A stretch of 64,000 nucleotides of DNA from Deltaproteobacteria bacterium. GTDB taxonomy: Bacteria; Myxococcota_A; Polyangia; JAAYKL01. Under the pieces are notes generated by a model that was given only the letters and a program-made list of their open reading frames with translations, was not told where the DNA came from and made no database searches. Position 1 is the first letter of the stretch. Every line of letters starts with the position of its first letter. Shown here piece after piece: positions 32,231 to 41,628 of this stretch. A program made the position numbers and the translations under genes. The DNA lies in the NCBI GenBank assembly GCA_016936575.1, contig JAFGXQ010000114.1, positions 1 to 64,000 of the forward strand, written 5' to 3'.

Positions 32231-35071
32231 TTACAGCATGTCGCCGTATAAAATGCCGAATCCGTTGGTGCCGAAATAAACTCGTCCGTAAATGCGCGGG
32301 TCACCGGTGATGACCTGAATGGTAGCAAAACGATGAGTGTCGTCGGTTACGCGATTCCAGGTGGCGGCCATGTCATCGGAACGCCATATTTCATGCAAGC
32401 CATCCACTACACCGGAAATAAAAATGGTAGGATAATCTCCATCAGGTGCGGCCATGCCGAAACCGACTGCTGCACAGATTTCAACCGATTCCGCTTTGGT
32501 GAAGCTGCTGCCGCTGTCGGTGGAATACCACAGCCCATCCAGTTCAGATTCACTGGAACCTCCGGTCACCTGCGCGCCCCCGGCCAACCACACGTGCCCT
32601 TCATACCCGGGTACTGCGTGGATCTCACCAGACGCGGGTAAATTCGCGGTCACGGTTGCGGTGAAGCCGGCGCCGTTATCAGTGCTCACATAGAACGTTC
32701 CTTCTGCAAACGCGTAAAAAGTTGAGGCATTCACTCTATCGGAGGCCACGGCCGCACCGTCGGGAACTCCGCCGGTAACTGCGGTGAACGAGCTGAATCC
32801 ATTGTTCAACGCCACAGACACCGGGCCATTTCCGGGCGCCCAGACCGCTGAGTTGCCGGCTGCATTCACCGCCACTTGACCATAGGTGCCCGGCAGGGTA
32901 GCCCAGCTTTTGTTCCATGAGTATCCGCCGTCGTTTGACGTGCCGAACCCTTCACTGACACGAACCATAACGGAGGGGTCATTCTGAGCGAAATCAATGT
33001 CTGAGCAGGAACCGTCGTCGGGGACCGTATGGCGTAACGTGGGCGCCACATCTAAATCATCGTGAACCCAGCCGCCGATGTCACCCACCGCACTCACCAG
33101 ATGCGCGGTTCCGGACGGCGGGCTCACCAGACCGAGCACAGATGTTTCTTCAATTCCGTAACCGGCAGATTCAATAGTAATGATGCCGTCCACGGTATCC
33201 CAGTTTGTGAGATTGTTTACCGCGTAGAGGGTGGCGCCGGTACCGTACATCATGCGATCGCTATTGAACGGATCAATGTTCAACCCTTCCATCATCCAGC
33301 CGATTTTCAATTCCTGATCCGGCGCGGCATGGTCGTTGTTGATGTTGAAGTCGGGATTGAGCAGCCAGGGAGCCTGCGAAATGTCGAACTCGTGATGTTT
33401 GATGATTTCCGGATATGCGCCCCATTCCCAGATAGGGGTCCAGGTGGTGCCGCCGTCTGTGGTGCGAAACATCACGCCATCGGGCCACCATGAGTTCACC
33501 CCGGCCACTACAAGTGTTCCAGGGGACAACATGTCCACGCCAAGTCCGCCGTATCCCCACCAGGTGTTGTCCGGATCGGTCGCGCCGTCGATGGGTGTGA
33601 TTTTGGTCCATGTTTCGGTGTCGGGTTCGAACTTCCACACATCGCCTTTATTGCCGCGGTATGGGCCGGCCCAGTTGGAATAGGTTAAATATAACGTACC
33701 ATTTGAATCTAATTTTCCCTGTTTAGGCATCAGGCCGGTTCCTGGGTTGGCCAGCGCACCGTCATCGCCGGTGGCCGTAATATCCCAAGAGACTCCGCCG
33801 GTCATGGTAACGATGTCGCCTTCGAGGGTGCTTGTGGGCTGACCGGGCAGCGCTTCCCATGTGGCGCCGCCGTCTGTGGTGCGCCAGATGTTCGGTTCGC
33901 CGGGTTCCACATGGGCACATCCCACATAAATAGTCTGGGTGGCGGTACCGGCACTTCCGGTGGCGGGATCAAAGGTGACCCAGGTGATGCCGGCGGTGTG
34001 ACTGTCGTAATCCCAGGTGTCATCGGGATTGGTCATGAATGTTCCAGCGCCGGGAAAATCAGTGACTTCCGCCCAGGTAACACCGGCGTCAGTGCTTTTC
34101 CACAACCCATAGTCTTCCCTCGCGGCGAAGTATATGATGTTGCCGTCGTTGGGGTCTACCGCCAAACGCTCGCCCATGCCGCGACCGCCCATATTGCCGC
34201 CCATTTTAAACGGCATGTTGGTCTTCTCGAATGTGGCCCCGCGATCACTCGAGCGCCAGATGACGCCGTTGCTGTTTGCCCATCCGTTGGTATACGTGCC
34301 TCCGGCAATATACAGTTTATCCGGGTCGGAGGGGTCCATGGCCACGCTTTCGCCGCCGGTCCAGTTCCAGTCGTCGGCGCCGATGAAATACAGGAGCTGC
34401 TTCCAGGTTTCGGTTTCGGGAATCCAACGGTACACACCGCCCATATCGGTTTTCGCATAAATCAAGTCCGGTTCGGTCGGATGAAACAACACATTCACAA
34501 TGAAACCACCGCCGGTTCCGGTGCGTACACTCTTGAACTGGTATGTCCCGTTCGGGTCCACATCCAGATTGTTGTACACTTCGGTGTCAATGTCCGAGTC
34601 GGTATCTGCGTCTGTGTCTGCGTCGGCGTCTGCGTCGGTATCGCCGTCGGTGTCGGAATCCGTGTCGGCGTCGGCGTCTGTGTCAGCATCGGAATCGCCG
34701 TCGGTGTCGGAATCCGTGTCGGCGTCTGTGTCTGTGTCAGTATCGGCGTCGGTGTCCGTGTCGGCGTCGGTGTCCGTGTCCGTGTCGGAATCCGTGTCGG
34801 CGTCGGCGTCGGCGTCGGCGTCTGTGTCTGTGTCCGTGTCGGCATCGGAATCCGTGTCTGTGTCGGAATCGCCGTCGGTGTCCGTGTCGGCGTCTGCGTC
34901 CGTATCTGAATCGGCATCTGAATCGGTATCTCCGTCCCCATCGGCATCGGCATCGCCGGTTGACACGATCGATGTCGGTGGTGATTCTTCACTACAAGCG
35001 AGAGAAAAAACGAGTATCAGCGAGAACATGCTGATGATGAAGATTGTTTTTGATGTGGTGAAAATATTCAT
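32231..35071 (-). CDS. GH74-type xyloglucanase lipoprotein with an Asp-rich spacer
   Basis: GH74 enzymes cleave the beta-1,4-glucan backbone of xyloglucan. This 946-residue protein has a lipoprotein signal ([12 protein letters not shown], cysteine 26), then an extraordinary spacer at 39-162 where every second residue is Asp (D-A, D-T, D-S, D-G). The catalytic part is two seven-bladed propellers with BNR-type blades ([32 protein letters not shown]). The two expected acids are present: D209 in [11 protein letters not shown] and D664 in [10 protein letters not shown], the GH74 signatures. It is probably on the cell surface, holding the enzyme away from the membrane. Family is well supported; substrate is inferred. 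Confidence 0.93.
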   Translation of the reverse strand: MNIFTTSKTIFIISMFSLILVFSLACSEESPPTSIVSTGDADADGDGDTDSDADSDTDADADTDTDGDSDTDTDSDADTDTDTDADADADADTDSDTDTDTDADTDTDADTDTDTDADTDSDTDGDSDADTDADADTDSDTDGDTDADADADTDADTDSDIDTEVYNNLDVDPNGTYQFKSVRTGTGGGFIVNVLFHPTEPDLIYAKTDMGGVYRWIPETETWKQLLYFIGADDWNWTGGESVAMDPSDPDKLYIAGGTYTNGWANSNGVIWRSSDRGATFEKTNMPFKMGGNMGGRGMGERLAVDPNDGNIIYFAAREDYGLWKSTDAGVTWAEVTDFPGAGTFMTNPDDTWDYDSHTAGITWVTFDPATGSAGTATQTIYVGCAHVEPGEPNIWRTTDGGATWEALPGQPTSTLEGDIVTMTGGVSWDITATGDDGALANPGTGLMPKQGKLDSNGTLYLTYSNWAGPYRGNKGDVWKFEPDTETWTKITPIDGATDPDNTWWGYGGLGVDMLSPGTLVVAGVNSWWPDGVMFRTTDGGTTWTPIWEWGAYPEIIKHHEFDISQAPWLLNPDFNINNDHAAPDQELKIGWMMEGLNIDPFNSDRMMYGTGATLYAVNNLTNWDTVDGIITIESAGYGIEETSVLGLVSPPSGTAHLVSAVGDIGGWVHDDLDVAPTLRHTVPDDGSCSDIDFAQNDPSVMVRVSEGFGTSNDGGYSWNKSWATLPGTYGQVAVNAAGNSAVWAPGNGPVSVALNNGFSSFTAVTGGVPDGAAVASDRVNASTFYAFAEGTFYVSTDNGAGFTATVTANLPASGEIHAVPGYEGHVWLAGGAQVTGGSSESELDGLWYSTDSGSSFTKAESVEICAAVGFGMAAPDGDYPTIFISGVVDGLHEIWRSDDMAATWNRVTDDTHRFATIQVITGDPRIYGRVYFGTNGFGILYGDML
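34586..34957. repeat. Hexamer-periodic low-complexity DNA encoding (Asp-X)n
   Basis: About 372 bp of near-repeats with a six-base period (on the plus strand GTCGGC, GTCTGT, GTCCGT, GTCGGT units) encode 124 residues with Asp at every second position. Such DNA is prone to slipped-strand length change and gives long spurious open frames on the other strand. Confidence 0.9.
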
Positions 35072-35392
35072 TACTCACTCCTGAACAGTGCGTGTTTATC
35101 GGTTCGCCCAAATAATTGTGTTGACGACCGTTTAATGAAATAAAGTTCAAAATAATTGTATGGGAGGGCCAATAAAATGAAATGACCGATTGATTTCATA
35201 AACCGAATACATTTTATTTATTGCATACAAATGATGTATGACTGGATTTTTCCGGTCTGACCAAATTGAAGAGCAACCCTTCGGAGCGGATTTCCCGGAA
35301 CGCAAAAATTTTGCCTGTTGGCTTTCCTGCATAGTACGCTGGGTTTGAACGTTCGGTATGGCGACTGAATTGCTACGATAGACGGAGATAAT
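35072..35392. other. Intergenic spacer, AT-rich
   Basis: This 321-bp region lies between two divergent genes. It contains two copies of AATAATTGT (within 35112-35121 and 35151-35160) and a TTGACG, but no well-spaced promoter pair. I see no gene in it; the minus-strand open frame that crosses it runs antisense into the next gene. Confidence 0.35.
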
Positions 35393-36862
35393 TTGTTTCG
35401 ATTTGCCTTTTTGGGGATTGTTGTTTGGGGAATCGTGTACGGTTGCTGCCTTCCGGCATCTGCGGCACCGCCTACTCTGAAAACTGTTCCCGATGATGAA
35501 GTGATGTTGGGAAATGCCTATGTGGATGCGTGGCAGACCCTTCGTTTTGATTTTGATACCTTGCAGCATGGAGATGCGCACCCGGAATTGATTCACGAAT
35601 GGCTGCATGCATCGCCGGACGAGTTGCTTCTGGATTTTATACACCATGGTCAGAATGCAACACTGGTATTGCTGGCGGCGCAGGAATTGTCCACTCGCAC
35701 TTCGAAGAAGTGGACGAAAGAATTTTCGGCATTGCAGAAACAGTGGAAACAGAGTCCGTTGAAAATGCAGTTCGCGGCGTTGCGGGTACTGGGCGGAGAT
35801 ACCGTATTCACGCAGAAATTGAAGCAGCGGTTGACCGAATCGGGAGACTACATTCGAATCTCCGCAGCGGAAACGTTGGCCATTGCAAAAAATGTCGAGG
35901 GTATCAAAGCGCTGCATGAAGAACTCTCTAATTGCGGTTCTCAGGTGTATCGAGCAGCGTGGGCGCTCGCCCGTGTGGGAAAGGAAACCGAACGGAAATG
36001 GTTGGAGCACGGAATTGCAGCCGGCTGTGAAGCCGATGTACTCGAAGCGGCGGCTGGTGAAATATTATTTCGAAAATGGTTTCCGTTTCATTATGAATTG
36101 TTGAAGCGCCGCGATGCCAGCGAATCGCGCTACCGAGTAAACGGGGGAATGTACAGTGTATGGTTTCGTTTCGCCCGATATGCCGACACACAGGGAGTGC
36201 ACACTGCTGCAGCATTTGCAGACGCGGCCATGCGCTTTAAAGATTTTGCATTGTTGTGGCCCAATCGCGATGCTCAGTTGGTTAAACGAAATCTGGATGC
36301 ATTGGTAGATTTCTTTCGCAACGCATCCGATATCATTCAGCGGCATGGAACGACTCCGAGTTGGCCGGAATCCTTTAAGGAGGCGACTTACGCGTTGAAA
36401 GATATTACCGAAGAGGGTTTTGAACCGAGGGTTTCGGCGGCTGTATCACTACTGCGCACGCTAACGCCCAGATTGGAATTGGCGAGATTGCGCGAATCGT
36501 CGGAGGCGCATTCCCTCAGCCCTCGTGGAAGTCGGGCCATGGATGGAAACTGGCGTACCTCCTGGCAGGGGAAGAAAGGTGACTCGCTGATACTGGAATG
36601 GCAGAAGCCGGTTTATCTGGAACAGGTGGTACTTGCCACCGGCTGCGCGCAATCCCCTGGGGGAGAGGTGCAACAGGCGGCTGTGAAAGTAATGGCGAAA
36701 TCCGGCGAACAAACCGTCATCGGAATATTTGACAAGGACGCGCGATTTTATCAGGCCGTTCCGATTTCTGCGGATGACGTACGTCGCATAGAAATTCAGG
36801 TCACACAGGTGTGGAACGGGGCGATTGCCTGCATTCCGGAACTTCGGGTGATTACACGATAA
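35393..36862 (+). CDS. Secreted HEAT-repeat protein with a C-terminal discoidin-like domain
   Basis: This 489-residue protein starts with TTG behind CGGAGATA, the only start that keeps the signal peptide (MFRFAFLGIVVWGIVYG to ASA). Residues about 60-340 are alpha-helical HEAT-type repeats (IRISAAETLAIAKNVEGIKA, QVYRAAWALARVGKE). Residues about 360-489 form a beta-sandwich resembling the discoidin / NADase-type glycan-binding module: SEAHSLSPRGSRAMDGNWRT, then LEWQKPVYLEQVVLATGC and the closing IPELRVIT. A role in binding surface sugars or peptidoglycan is plausible. No catalytic motif is visible. Confidence 0.82.
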   Translation: MFRFAFLGIVVWGIVYGCCLPASAAPPTLKTVPDDEVMLGNAYVDAWQTLRFDFDTLQHGDAHPELIHEWLHASPDELLLDFIHHGQNATLVLLAAQELSTRTSKKWTKEFSALQKQWKQSPLKMQFAALRVLGGDTVFTQKLKQRLTESGDYIRISAAETLAIAKNVEGIKALHEELSNCGSQVYRAAWALARVGKETERKWLEHGIAAGCEADVLEAAAGEILFRKWFPFHYELLKRRDASESRYRVNGGMYSVWFRFARYADTQGVHTAAAFADAAMRFKDFALLWPNRDAQLVKRNLDALVDFFRNASDIIQRHGTTPSWPESFKEATYALKDITEEGFEPRVSAAVSLLRTLTPRLELARLRESSEAHSLSPRGSRAMDGNWRTSWQGKKGDSLILEWQKPVYLEQVVLATGCAQSPGGEVQQAAVKVMAKSGEQTVIGIFDKDARFYQAVPISADDVRRIEIQVTQVWNGAIACIPELRVITR

Positions 36863-36916
36863 GCGCTTCTTTTCTGATGCATGGTTGATTGTTTTGAAAC
36901 GGTGTGACATGGTCCG

Positions 36917-37800
36917 ATGCATTGTTTGAAACACCTGAAAATGATACCATTCCGGACAGTGGGGATTGAACGCCTTGGTCGCCGGTGTTGCTGCGGCAGT
37001 GTGACGTTTCGTTCTGTGATTCTGAGCTGCTTATGGGGAGGGATGGTGTTGTCTGGAAGTGTAGCGCGTGCCGATGAGCAGATGCCGTCTGCGAATGAAA
37101 CGAACGATATTGCATATTTGCTGATTTACGGTGGGCGGGAGACGTGTGCGGATATAGAAGTAATTGAGAGCGTGGTTGCAGAGACCGACGATTTACCGGT
37201 AACTTTCGATGTCTTATATCTGGGGCCGGAGGATGATGCGTTGTTCGAGGAACAGGTGAGGAGTGAAATGACAACACATTGTGCGGATACCGCGTTCTGG
37301 TTTTCATGTGAGGATGGAAAGGTGTACCCGGATTGAATCTGGAAGCCGCCAATGCGGTGATTCGAAGCCGGCTCGAAGCGAGCGACGTTTTGCGGTCTTT
37401 CTTTCTGTTGCCAAAATGGTGCCTGCGGAATTCCAAATGGACATTGTGAAATTATCGTTGCGAAAGCATCCGGTGGCTATTGGAGTGAAGTGGCTGCTGC
37501 CGCGAAAATGGGGCGTTTGGGATGTCGGCGGTGGGTTCGAAGTGGATATTTACCAGCGGAAAGTTTACCTGTACGATGAGTTCGATAATTAAAAAATCAG
37601 TGCTGTCCGCTTTTTTTATTCGTAATGGAATTTCGCTGCACCTGTTTTCGAGCGTTTGCCTGGCTATTTATCTGGGGACGCGACTGCTCGCGACGGTTCC
37701 GGCATATGAAATTCAGGTTTCCGGCCGACGGGTGATTCTGCATGACCCTTGGTTGATTCAACCCATCGGTGGCCTGGGAATTCGTATCGGATTATTTTAA
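36917..37800 (+). pseudogene. Frameshifted gene for an exported, beta-barrel-like protein
   Basis: The first frame (36917-37336) gives a signal-peptide region and YLLIYGGRETCADIEVIESV to CEDGKVYPD, then stops. Sensible protein continues in other frames: LNLEAANAVIRSRLEASDVL from 37333 (shift of -1), FQMDIVKLSLRKHPVAIGVK from about 37413 (a second -1), and KKSVLSAFFIRNGISLHLFS to the end GLGIRIGLF (a +1 near 37580). The rebuilt product of about 290 residues ends in Phe, like an outer-membrane beta-barrel. Three breaks point to decay, or to local sequencing error. It stands 60 bp before the ECF sigma gene and may have belonged to that operon. Confidence 0.65.
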
Positions 37801-37860
37801 TTCATTTTTTTTTGTCCGTTTTCTCATCTTATCTGTACCGATAGGGTGATGATTGAAATT

Positions 37861-38457
37861 ATGACGATTCAGCAGCAACAACCGAGATGGGAGAGCGAAC
37901 AGGCCTTGGTACAGGCGGCGGTGGAAGGCGATCATGCGGCCCTCAGAAAACTGTTGCAGCAGGTATTGCCGCGATTAAAGCGAACCGCGACATTTTTAAG
38001 CGTTGACGAGTCCGAACGCGAGGAGATTATACAGAATGCACTGATTGAAATGGTGAAATCCATCGGTGCGTATCGGGGGGACTGCAGCCTCAACTATTGG
38101 GTCGACAGGGTGACGGTGTTTACCGCGACGAAACAAATCGACAAAACAGTGCGACGGCGTCGGATTCAGGAAAAAACATGGTTTCCACCGGTGGAGTTGC
38201 GTTCTGTTGAAGAGGAAGTAGACCTGGATAGAATGCGAAACCGCTTGTGTGATCATCTAGAAACATTGAAATCTCACGAACGAGTTCCCCTCGTTCTTCA
38301 TTATTTGCACGGATACAAAGTGGAGGAGATTGCGGCGTTGACGAACGTGAAGCTCAATACAATTCGCGGACGGTTGCGCAGTGCGCTTAAAAAAATTAGA
38401 AAACGTGTTGTCGCCGACCCGGTATTGTCCTCCTGGGTGAAGGGAGGCACATTATGA
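37861..38457 (+). CDS. ECF-type RNA polymerase sigma factor
   Basis: This 198-residue sigma factor has region 2 (EREEIIQNALIEMVKSIGAY, then SLNYWVDRVTVFTATKQIDK) and region 4 (HERVPLVLHYLHGYKVEEIA, VKLNTIRGRLRSALKKIRK), the two ECF domains without region 3. The start is uncertain; GTG 37846 and ATG 37849 are in frame, and I chose ATG 37861. Its stop overlaps the next start (ATGA), so it is cotranslated with the FecR-like protein, a common pair in which the partner controls the sigma factor. Confidence 0.92.
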   Translation: MTIQQQQPRWESEQALVQAAVEGDHAALRKLLQQVLPRLKRTATFLSVDESEREEIIQNALIEMVKSIGAYRGDCSLNYWVDRVTVFTATKQIDKTVRRRRIQEKTWFPPVELRSVEEEVDLDRMRNRLCDHLETLKSHERVPLVLHYLHGYKVEEIAALTNVKLNTIRGRLRSALKKIRKRVVADPVLSSWVKGGTL

Positions 38458-39968
38458 AGGTTGACCAGATGGAATGCGGACGATTCAAGGAGCTGTACAA
38501 TCAGCTGAATCGTCAGGTGCCGATTCCGCCCCCGGAGCGTGCGCTGATGGAAGCGCATATGCAGTTTTGTGATGCGTGTCGAGCAGATGCCCGGCTGTCA
38601 AAACTGATGAATGACAATGCCGGTTTTTTAGTCGATGAATTGGCAGATCGGCGTCGTATTGAGTGGGCGATTTCTTATGCGCAACAGCAAAACAGCACAA
38701 CTCAGCGTGATGCATGGACGGATGCGCCGCAACGAATTCGGTATGGAATCGGACTAGCTGGTGCGGTGGCGGTGTTGCTTCTGGGGGTTGGTCTGGTTGC
38801 TTTGTGGTTGTGGCGTCCCACCACAGAGGTGGTGTTCAAGGCAGCCTGGAACGATGGGTATTCGGCGAATACAAGTTCGACAGTGTCCTCGAATGAGAGG
38901 AAGCGATTGACACCGGCGATAACGGCCGCACAGGCGTCCGCGCACCAAAGTAAAAATGCGTTACTCGATAACGGAATTCAAATCGGGAACGATTCCGAAA
39001 GAACGTTTGTGACGATGGGCCAGGGTATCGATGTGTCGCTGGAGGCCGGAAGTTCGGTCGCGATTGTTCATTCAACACCTTCTTTGTTGCGAATTCGTCT
39101 GGAGTCGGGGTTCCTGCTTGCGTCAGTGAACCCTGATATTCCTCATCCGCATTTCATTGTGGAAACTAAATTGGGGAACGTTGAAGTAAAGGGAACCATT
39201 TTTTCTGTGAGCGTGGCAGCGCAGGTGCGTGTGGAGGTATTACGGGGCACGGTTGCAGTGACTTATGACGACCAGGAAAACTACGTTACTATGGGGAGTG
39301 GATTCGAATTTTATACTAGAACCATGTATGCGGTATCTCCTGCGCAGAAACAGGTACTGGCGCAGCGTCTTCAGTTGCTGACACAGACGGTGTCGAGTCA
39401 CAAAATTCAAATGCTGACGCCGTATACAATTCGAGACTCATTACCTGCACTGGCAGAGCGCGGGCGGCAGGGAAGCATATCGGTCGGTACCGACAGCGTG
39501 ACAAAGAATGATGCGGATGATGGGCAACACAAAAACAGCATATCAACGGTATCCGCGGCAACAGACAAACGAGCCGTCGATAACAGCCTGGATAGTCTGT
39601 TGCAGGAGGCTCGCGAGAAAAAGGCGGCGAGAAATTGGGCCGGGGCATTGGCTGCCTATGAGACAATTGTTCGATTGTACCCGGGCAGCGCGGAAGGGAG
39701 TTCGTCGCTGGTTGCCGCTGGAAATTTGAGATTGAAATTTGGAGACGCCAAGGGTGCCCTTGCGCATTTCAATACGTATTTGCGAAATCAAACCGCTCCG
39801 CTTAAAGAAGAAGCGATGTTCGGGAAAATCAAATCCCTGCGAAAATTGAACAATGAAGCCGCTGAACTTTCGGCGATGCGCGATTTCGTGTCGTTATTTC
39901 CCGGTTCGCTGCATGCGCAGTCAATGCAACAGAGAATTGTGATTTTGGAACTGACAAAAACGGAGTAG
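38454..39968 (+). CDS. FecR-domain membrane protein with zinc-finger-like N-terminus and TPR tail
   Basis: This 504-residue protein is a likely anti-sigma regulator of the ECF factor. Residues 1-45 contain C-x-x-C-type spacing (MQFCDACRADARLSK) as in anti-sigma zinc-finger segments. One membrane helix follows (GIGLAGAVAVLLLGVGLVAL, about 98-118). The periplasmic part has a FecR domain (ETKLGNVEVKGTIFSVSVAA, then VEVLRGTVAVTYD, about 230-280). The end has TPR units (ARNWAGALAAYETIVRLYPG, then GDAKGALAHFNTYL). It could sense envelope cues and release the sigma factor. Coupled to its gene by a 4-bp overlap. Confidence 0.88.
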   Translation: MKVDQMECGRFKELYNQLNRQVPIPPPERALMEAHMQFCDACRADARLSKLMNDNAGFLVDELADRRRIEWAISYAQQQNSTTQRDAWTDAPQRIRYGIGLAGAVAVLLLGVGLVALWLWRPTTEVVFKAAWNDGYSANTSSTVSSNERKRLTPAITAAQASAHQSKNALLDNGIQIGNDSERTFVTMGQGIDVSLEAGSSVAIVHSTPSLLRIRLESGFLLASVNPDIPHPHFIVETKLGNVEVKGTIFSVSVAAQVRVEVLRGTVAVTYDDQENYVTMGSGFEFYTRTMYAVSPAQKQVLAQRLQLLTQTVSSHKIQMLTPYTIRDSLPALAERGRQGSISVGTDSVTKNDADDGQHKNSISTVSAATDKRAVDNSLDSLLQEAREKKAARNWAGALAAYETIVRLYPGSAEGSSSLVAAGNLRLKFGDAKGALAHFNTYLRNQTAPLKEEAMFGKIKSLRKLNNEAAELSAMRDFVSLFPGSLHAQSMQQRIVILELTKTE

Positions 39969-40228
39969 CGAGTTGAAAACGCGTGTGGGGGGCACATTTA
40001 AAACATATGAACGGGTGCGACAAACCGCCGGTAATGCGCGGGTTGAAAATGCCGAATGTCCACTTTGCTCGGTGAAATGGACCGTGAATTGTATTTCGAA
40101 TTTCCGATTGATACCTGCGCCGGAAAAAAAACGTATTGGAAAAAACACCGTTCTCAGATTTTGTAATGTTGGAGTTAATAGATATGAAATTGAACTGAGC
40201 TTAAAAAAAGTGATTGCCCTCACTTTTT
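39969..40228. other. Spacer after the FecR-like gene
   Basis: This region has an open plus-strand frame (39973-40269, TTG start) with no family resemblance and no good ribosome-binding site, so I do not call a gene. The final part leads into the terminator at 40229-40264. Confidence 0.4.
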
Positions 40229-40264
40229 GGGCGCGAAGTGGTGTTGCTTCGCGCCCGCCTTTAT
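40229..40264 (+). terminator. Rho-independent terminator of the sigma/FecR operon
   Basis: GGGCGCGAAG (40229-40238) pairs exactly with CTTCGCGCCC (40247-40256) around an 8-base loop, followed by GCCTTTATTTT. The plus-strand T-rich tail indicates termination of the ECF sigma-FecR operon. The minus-strand kinase gene converges from the other side. Confidence 0.8.
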
Positions 40265-40272
40265 TTTAGGGT

Positions 40273-41625
40273 TTAAAAAAACTTCAGATAGGCAAAGTAG
40301 CCGCCGATTGCCAATGCCGCCAGTGCCGCAGCGATGAGAATCCATTTGGCAATAGATGAAGGCGACTTTTTGTTATTTTGGGGTGACATGGATTGGCGTT
40401 CTTCTTCTTCAAATTTTTGCGCCAGATTGTCGGCGATACTGGTCGAAATTGATGTGGAAAACCGATCGGTGGCTTGAGAAGAATCTTCCTTTGATTCTGG
40501 CTCCGGCTCTTCTTCATCTGAGAGCAATGACAGTGTGAACGCAGAAGGTTCGTTGTCTTTGTTTTCTTTCTGGGCATCATTTTCAGGAGTGGTGGGTGCA
40601 TCGGCGAGAAGTGTTTCCGATAACTGTGCCGCCTGTGCTTCGCGCTTTTTGCGTTGTTCCGATAACAGATCGCCAAGGTTTTCCATCAGGAATTCTGAAA
40701 ATCGAAGCTGGGAAACCACCTGACCGGTTGCGTGAAGGTAGTCTTCAATGGCGCGTATAAATTCTCTGCCGTTGGTAAAACGATCATCGACGTTTCTGGA
40801 AAGCGCTTTTTTTACAATAACCGACAGCATGTCGTATTCATCGTATCCGCGGTTAACGATGTCGGGAATAATCGCCTCTTTGGCTTTTTGGAAGGTTTCG
40901 TCCTGATTTTTGGATTTATATAAACGCCTTCCGTTGAGCAGCTCCCACAGAAGAATACCAACTGTAAACAGATCTGCCCGCTGGTCGATGTTGTCGCCGG
41001 CGATGTGTTCCGGCGCCATGTAGGCCATTTTCCCTTTCAGGTGATGTTCGTTAATGTGAGGCGCGGCCGCCTCGATTTCGTCCTGCGCAACTTTGGCAAT
41101 ACCGAAATCGCACAGCTTCACTTCGCCTTCATTCGAAATCAGTACATTCGTGGGAGATACATCCCGATGAATGATGTTGTACGGATTTCCACTCGCGTCA
41201 GCGGCTCGGTGAGCGTAGTCAAGTCCTTTAAGCGTTTCGATGATGATGTACAACGCGAATTGGAGCGGCAAACTGGACCCTGCCCGAGAGAGACTCCCCA
41301 GCAACTTGTTCAGATCCACCCCTTCCACATACTCCATGGCGATGTAGTACTGGCGGTCAATTTTACCGAGTTGCAGTGTTTTCACCACATTGGCGTGCGA
41401 CAGGTTGGAGACTATCTTTGCTTCGTTGATGAGCATCTCACAAAAATCTTCGTCTTCATTGAGGTGGGGCAGAATGCGTTTTATGACGCAGAGTTTTTCG
41501 GTGCCTAGTTCGGTCAGCGTCTTGGCGAGAAAGATTTCGGCCATTCCGCCTTTGCCGATAAAATCAAACAAATAATATGGACCGAATTTAATCGGGAGCG
41601 TCATGCCTGTCTTGGATTCTGTCAC
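40273..41625 (-). CDS. Membrane-anchored eukaryote-like Ser/Thr protein kinase
   Basis: This 450-residue kinase has a complete catalytic domain (about 13-295): glycine loop IGKGGMAEIFLAK, catalytic Lys in CVIKRIL, HRDVSPTNVL, CDFGIAKV and the APE motif as MAPEH. After a long acidic, Ser-rich linker (about 330-415), one C-terminal membrane helix (WILIAAALAALAIGGYFAYL) anchors it, leaving almost nothing outside, so it cannot sense extracellular ligand through a C-terminal domain. It starts with GTG three bases after the Clp ATPase stop, making a tight pair. ATG 41604 is the alternative. Confidence 0.93.
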   Translation of the reverse strand: MTESKTGMTLPIKFGPYYLFDFIGKGGMAEIFLAKTLTELGTEKLCVIKRILPHLNEDEDFCEMLINEAKIVSNLSHANVVKTLQLGKIDRQYYIAMEYVEGVDLNKLLGSLSRAGSSLPLQFALYIIIETLKGLDYAHRAADASGNPYNIIHRDVSPTNVLISNEGEVKLCDFGIAKVAQDEIEAAAPHINEHHLKGKMAYMAPEHIAGDNIDQRADLFTVGILLWELLNGRRLYKSKNQDETFQKAKEAIIPDIVNRGYDEYDMLSVIVKKALSRNVDDRFTNGREFIRAIEDYLHATGQVVSQLRFSEFLMENLGDLLSEQRKKREAQAAQLSETLLADAPTTPENDAQKENKDNEPSAFTLSLLSDEEEPEPESKEDSSQATDRFSTSISTSIADNLAQKFEEEERQSMSPQNNKKSPSSIAKWILIAAALAALAIGGYFAYLKFF

Positions 41626-41628
41626 AGA

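Noticed and set aside
33911-34909. Plus-strand frames with Val/Gly/Cys or Ser/Val/Ala repeats across the Asp-rich region
   Set aside because: They are mirror readings of the six-base repeat in the GH74 gene, which has complete family motifs on the minus strand.
34586-34957. CRISPR-like array
   Set aside because: The repeats are six-base degenerate units without spacers and encode a protein linker in frame.
35147-36010. Minus-strand frame of 287 codons
   Set aside because: Antisense to the HEAT/discoidin gene, Arg/Gln/His-rich and without a start signal.
39973-40269. Small plus-strand frame after the FecR-like gene
   Set aside because: TTG start without a clear ribosome-binding site; it runs through the terminator hairpin at 40229-40264.
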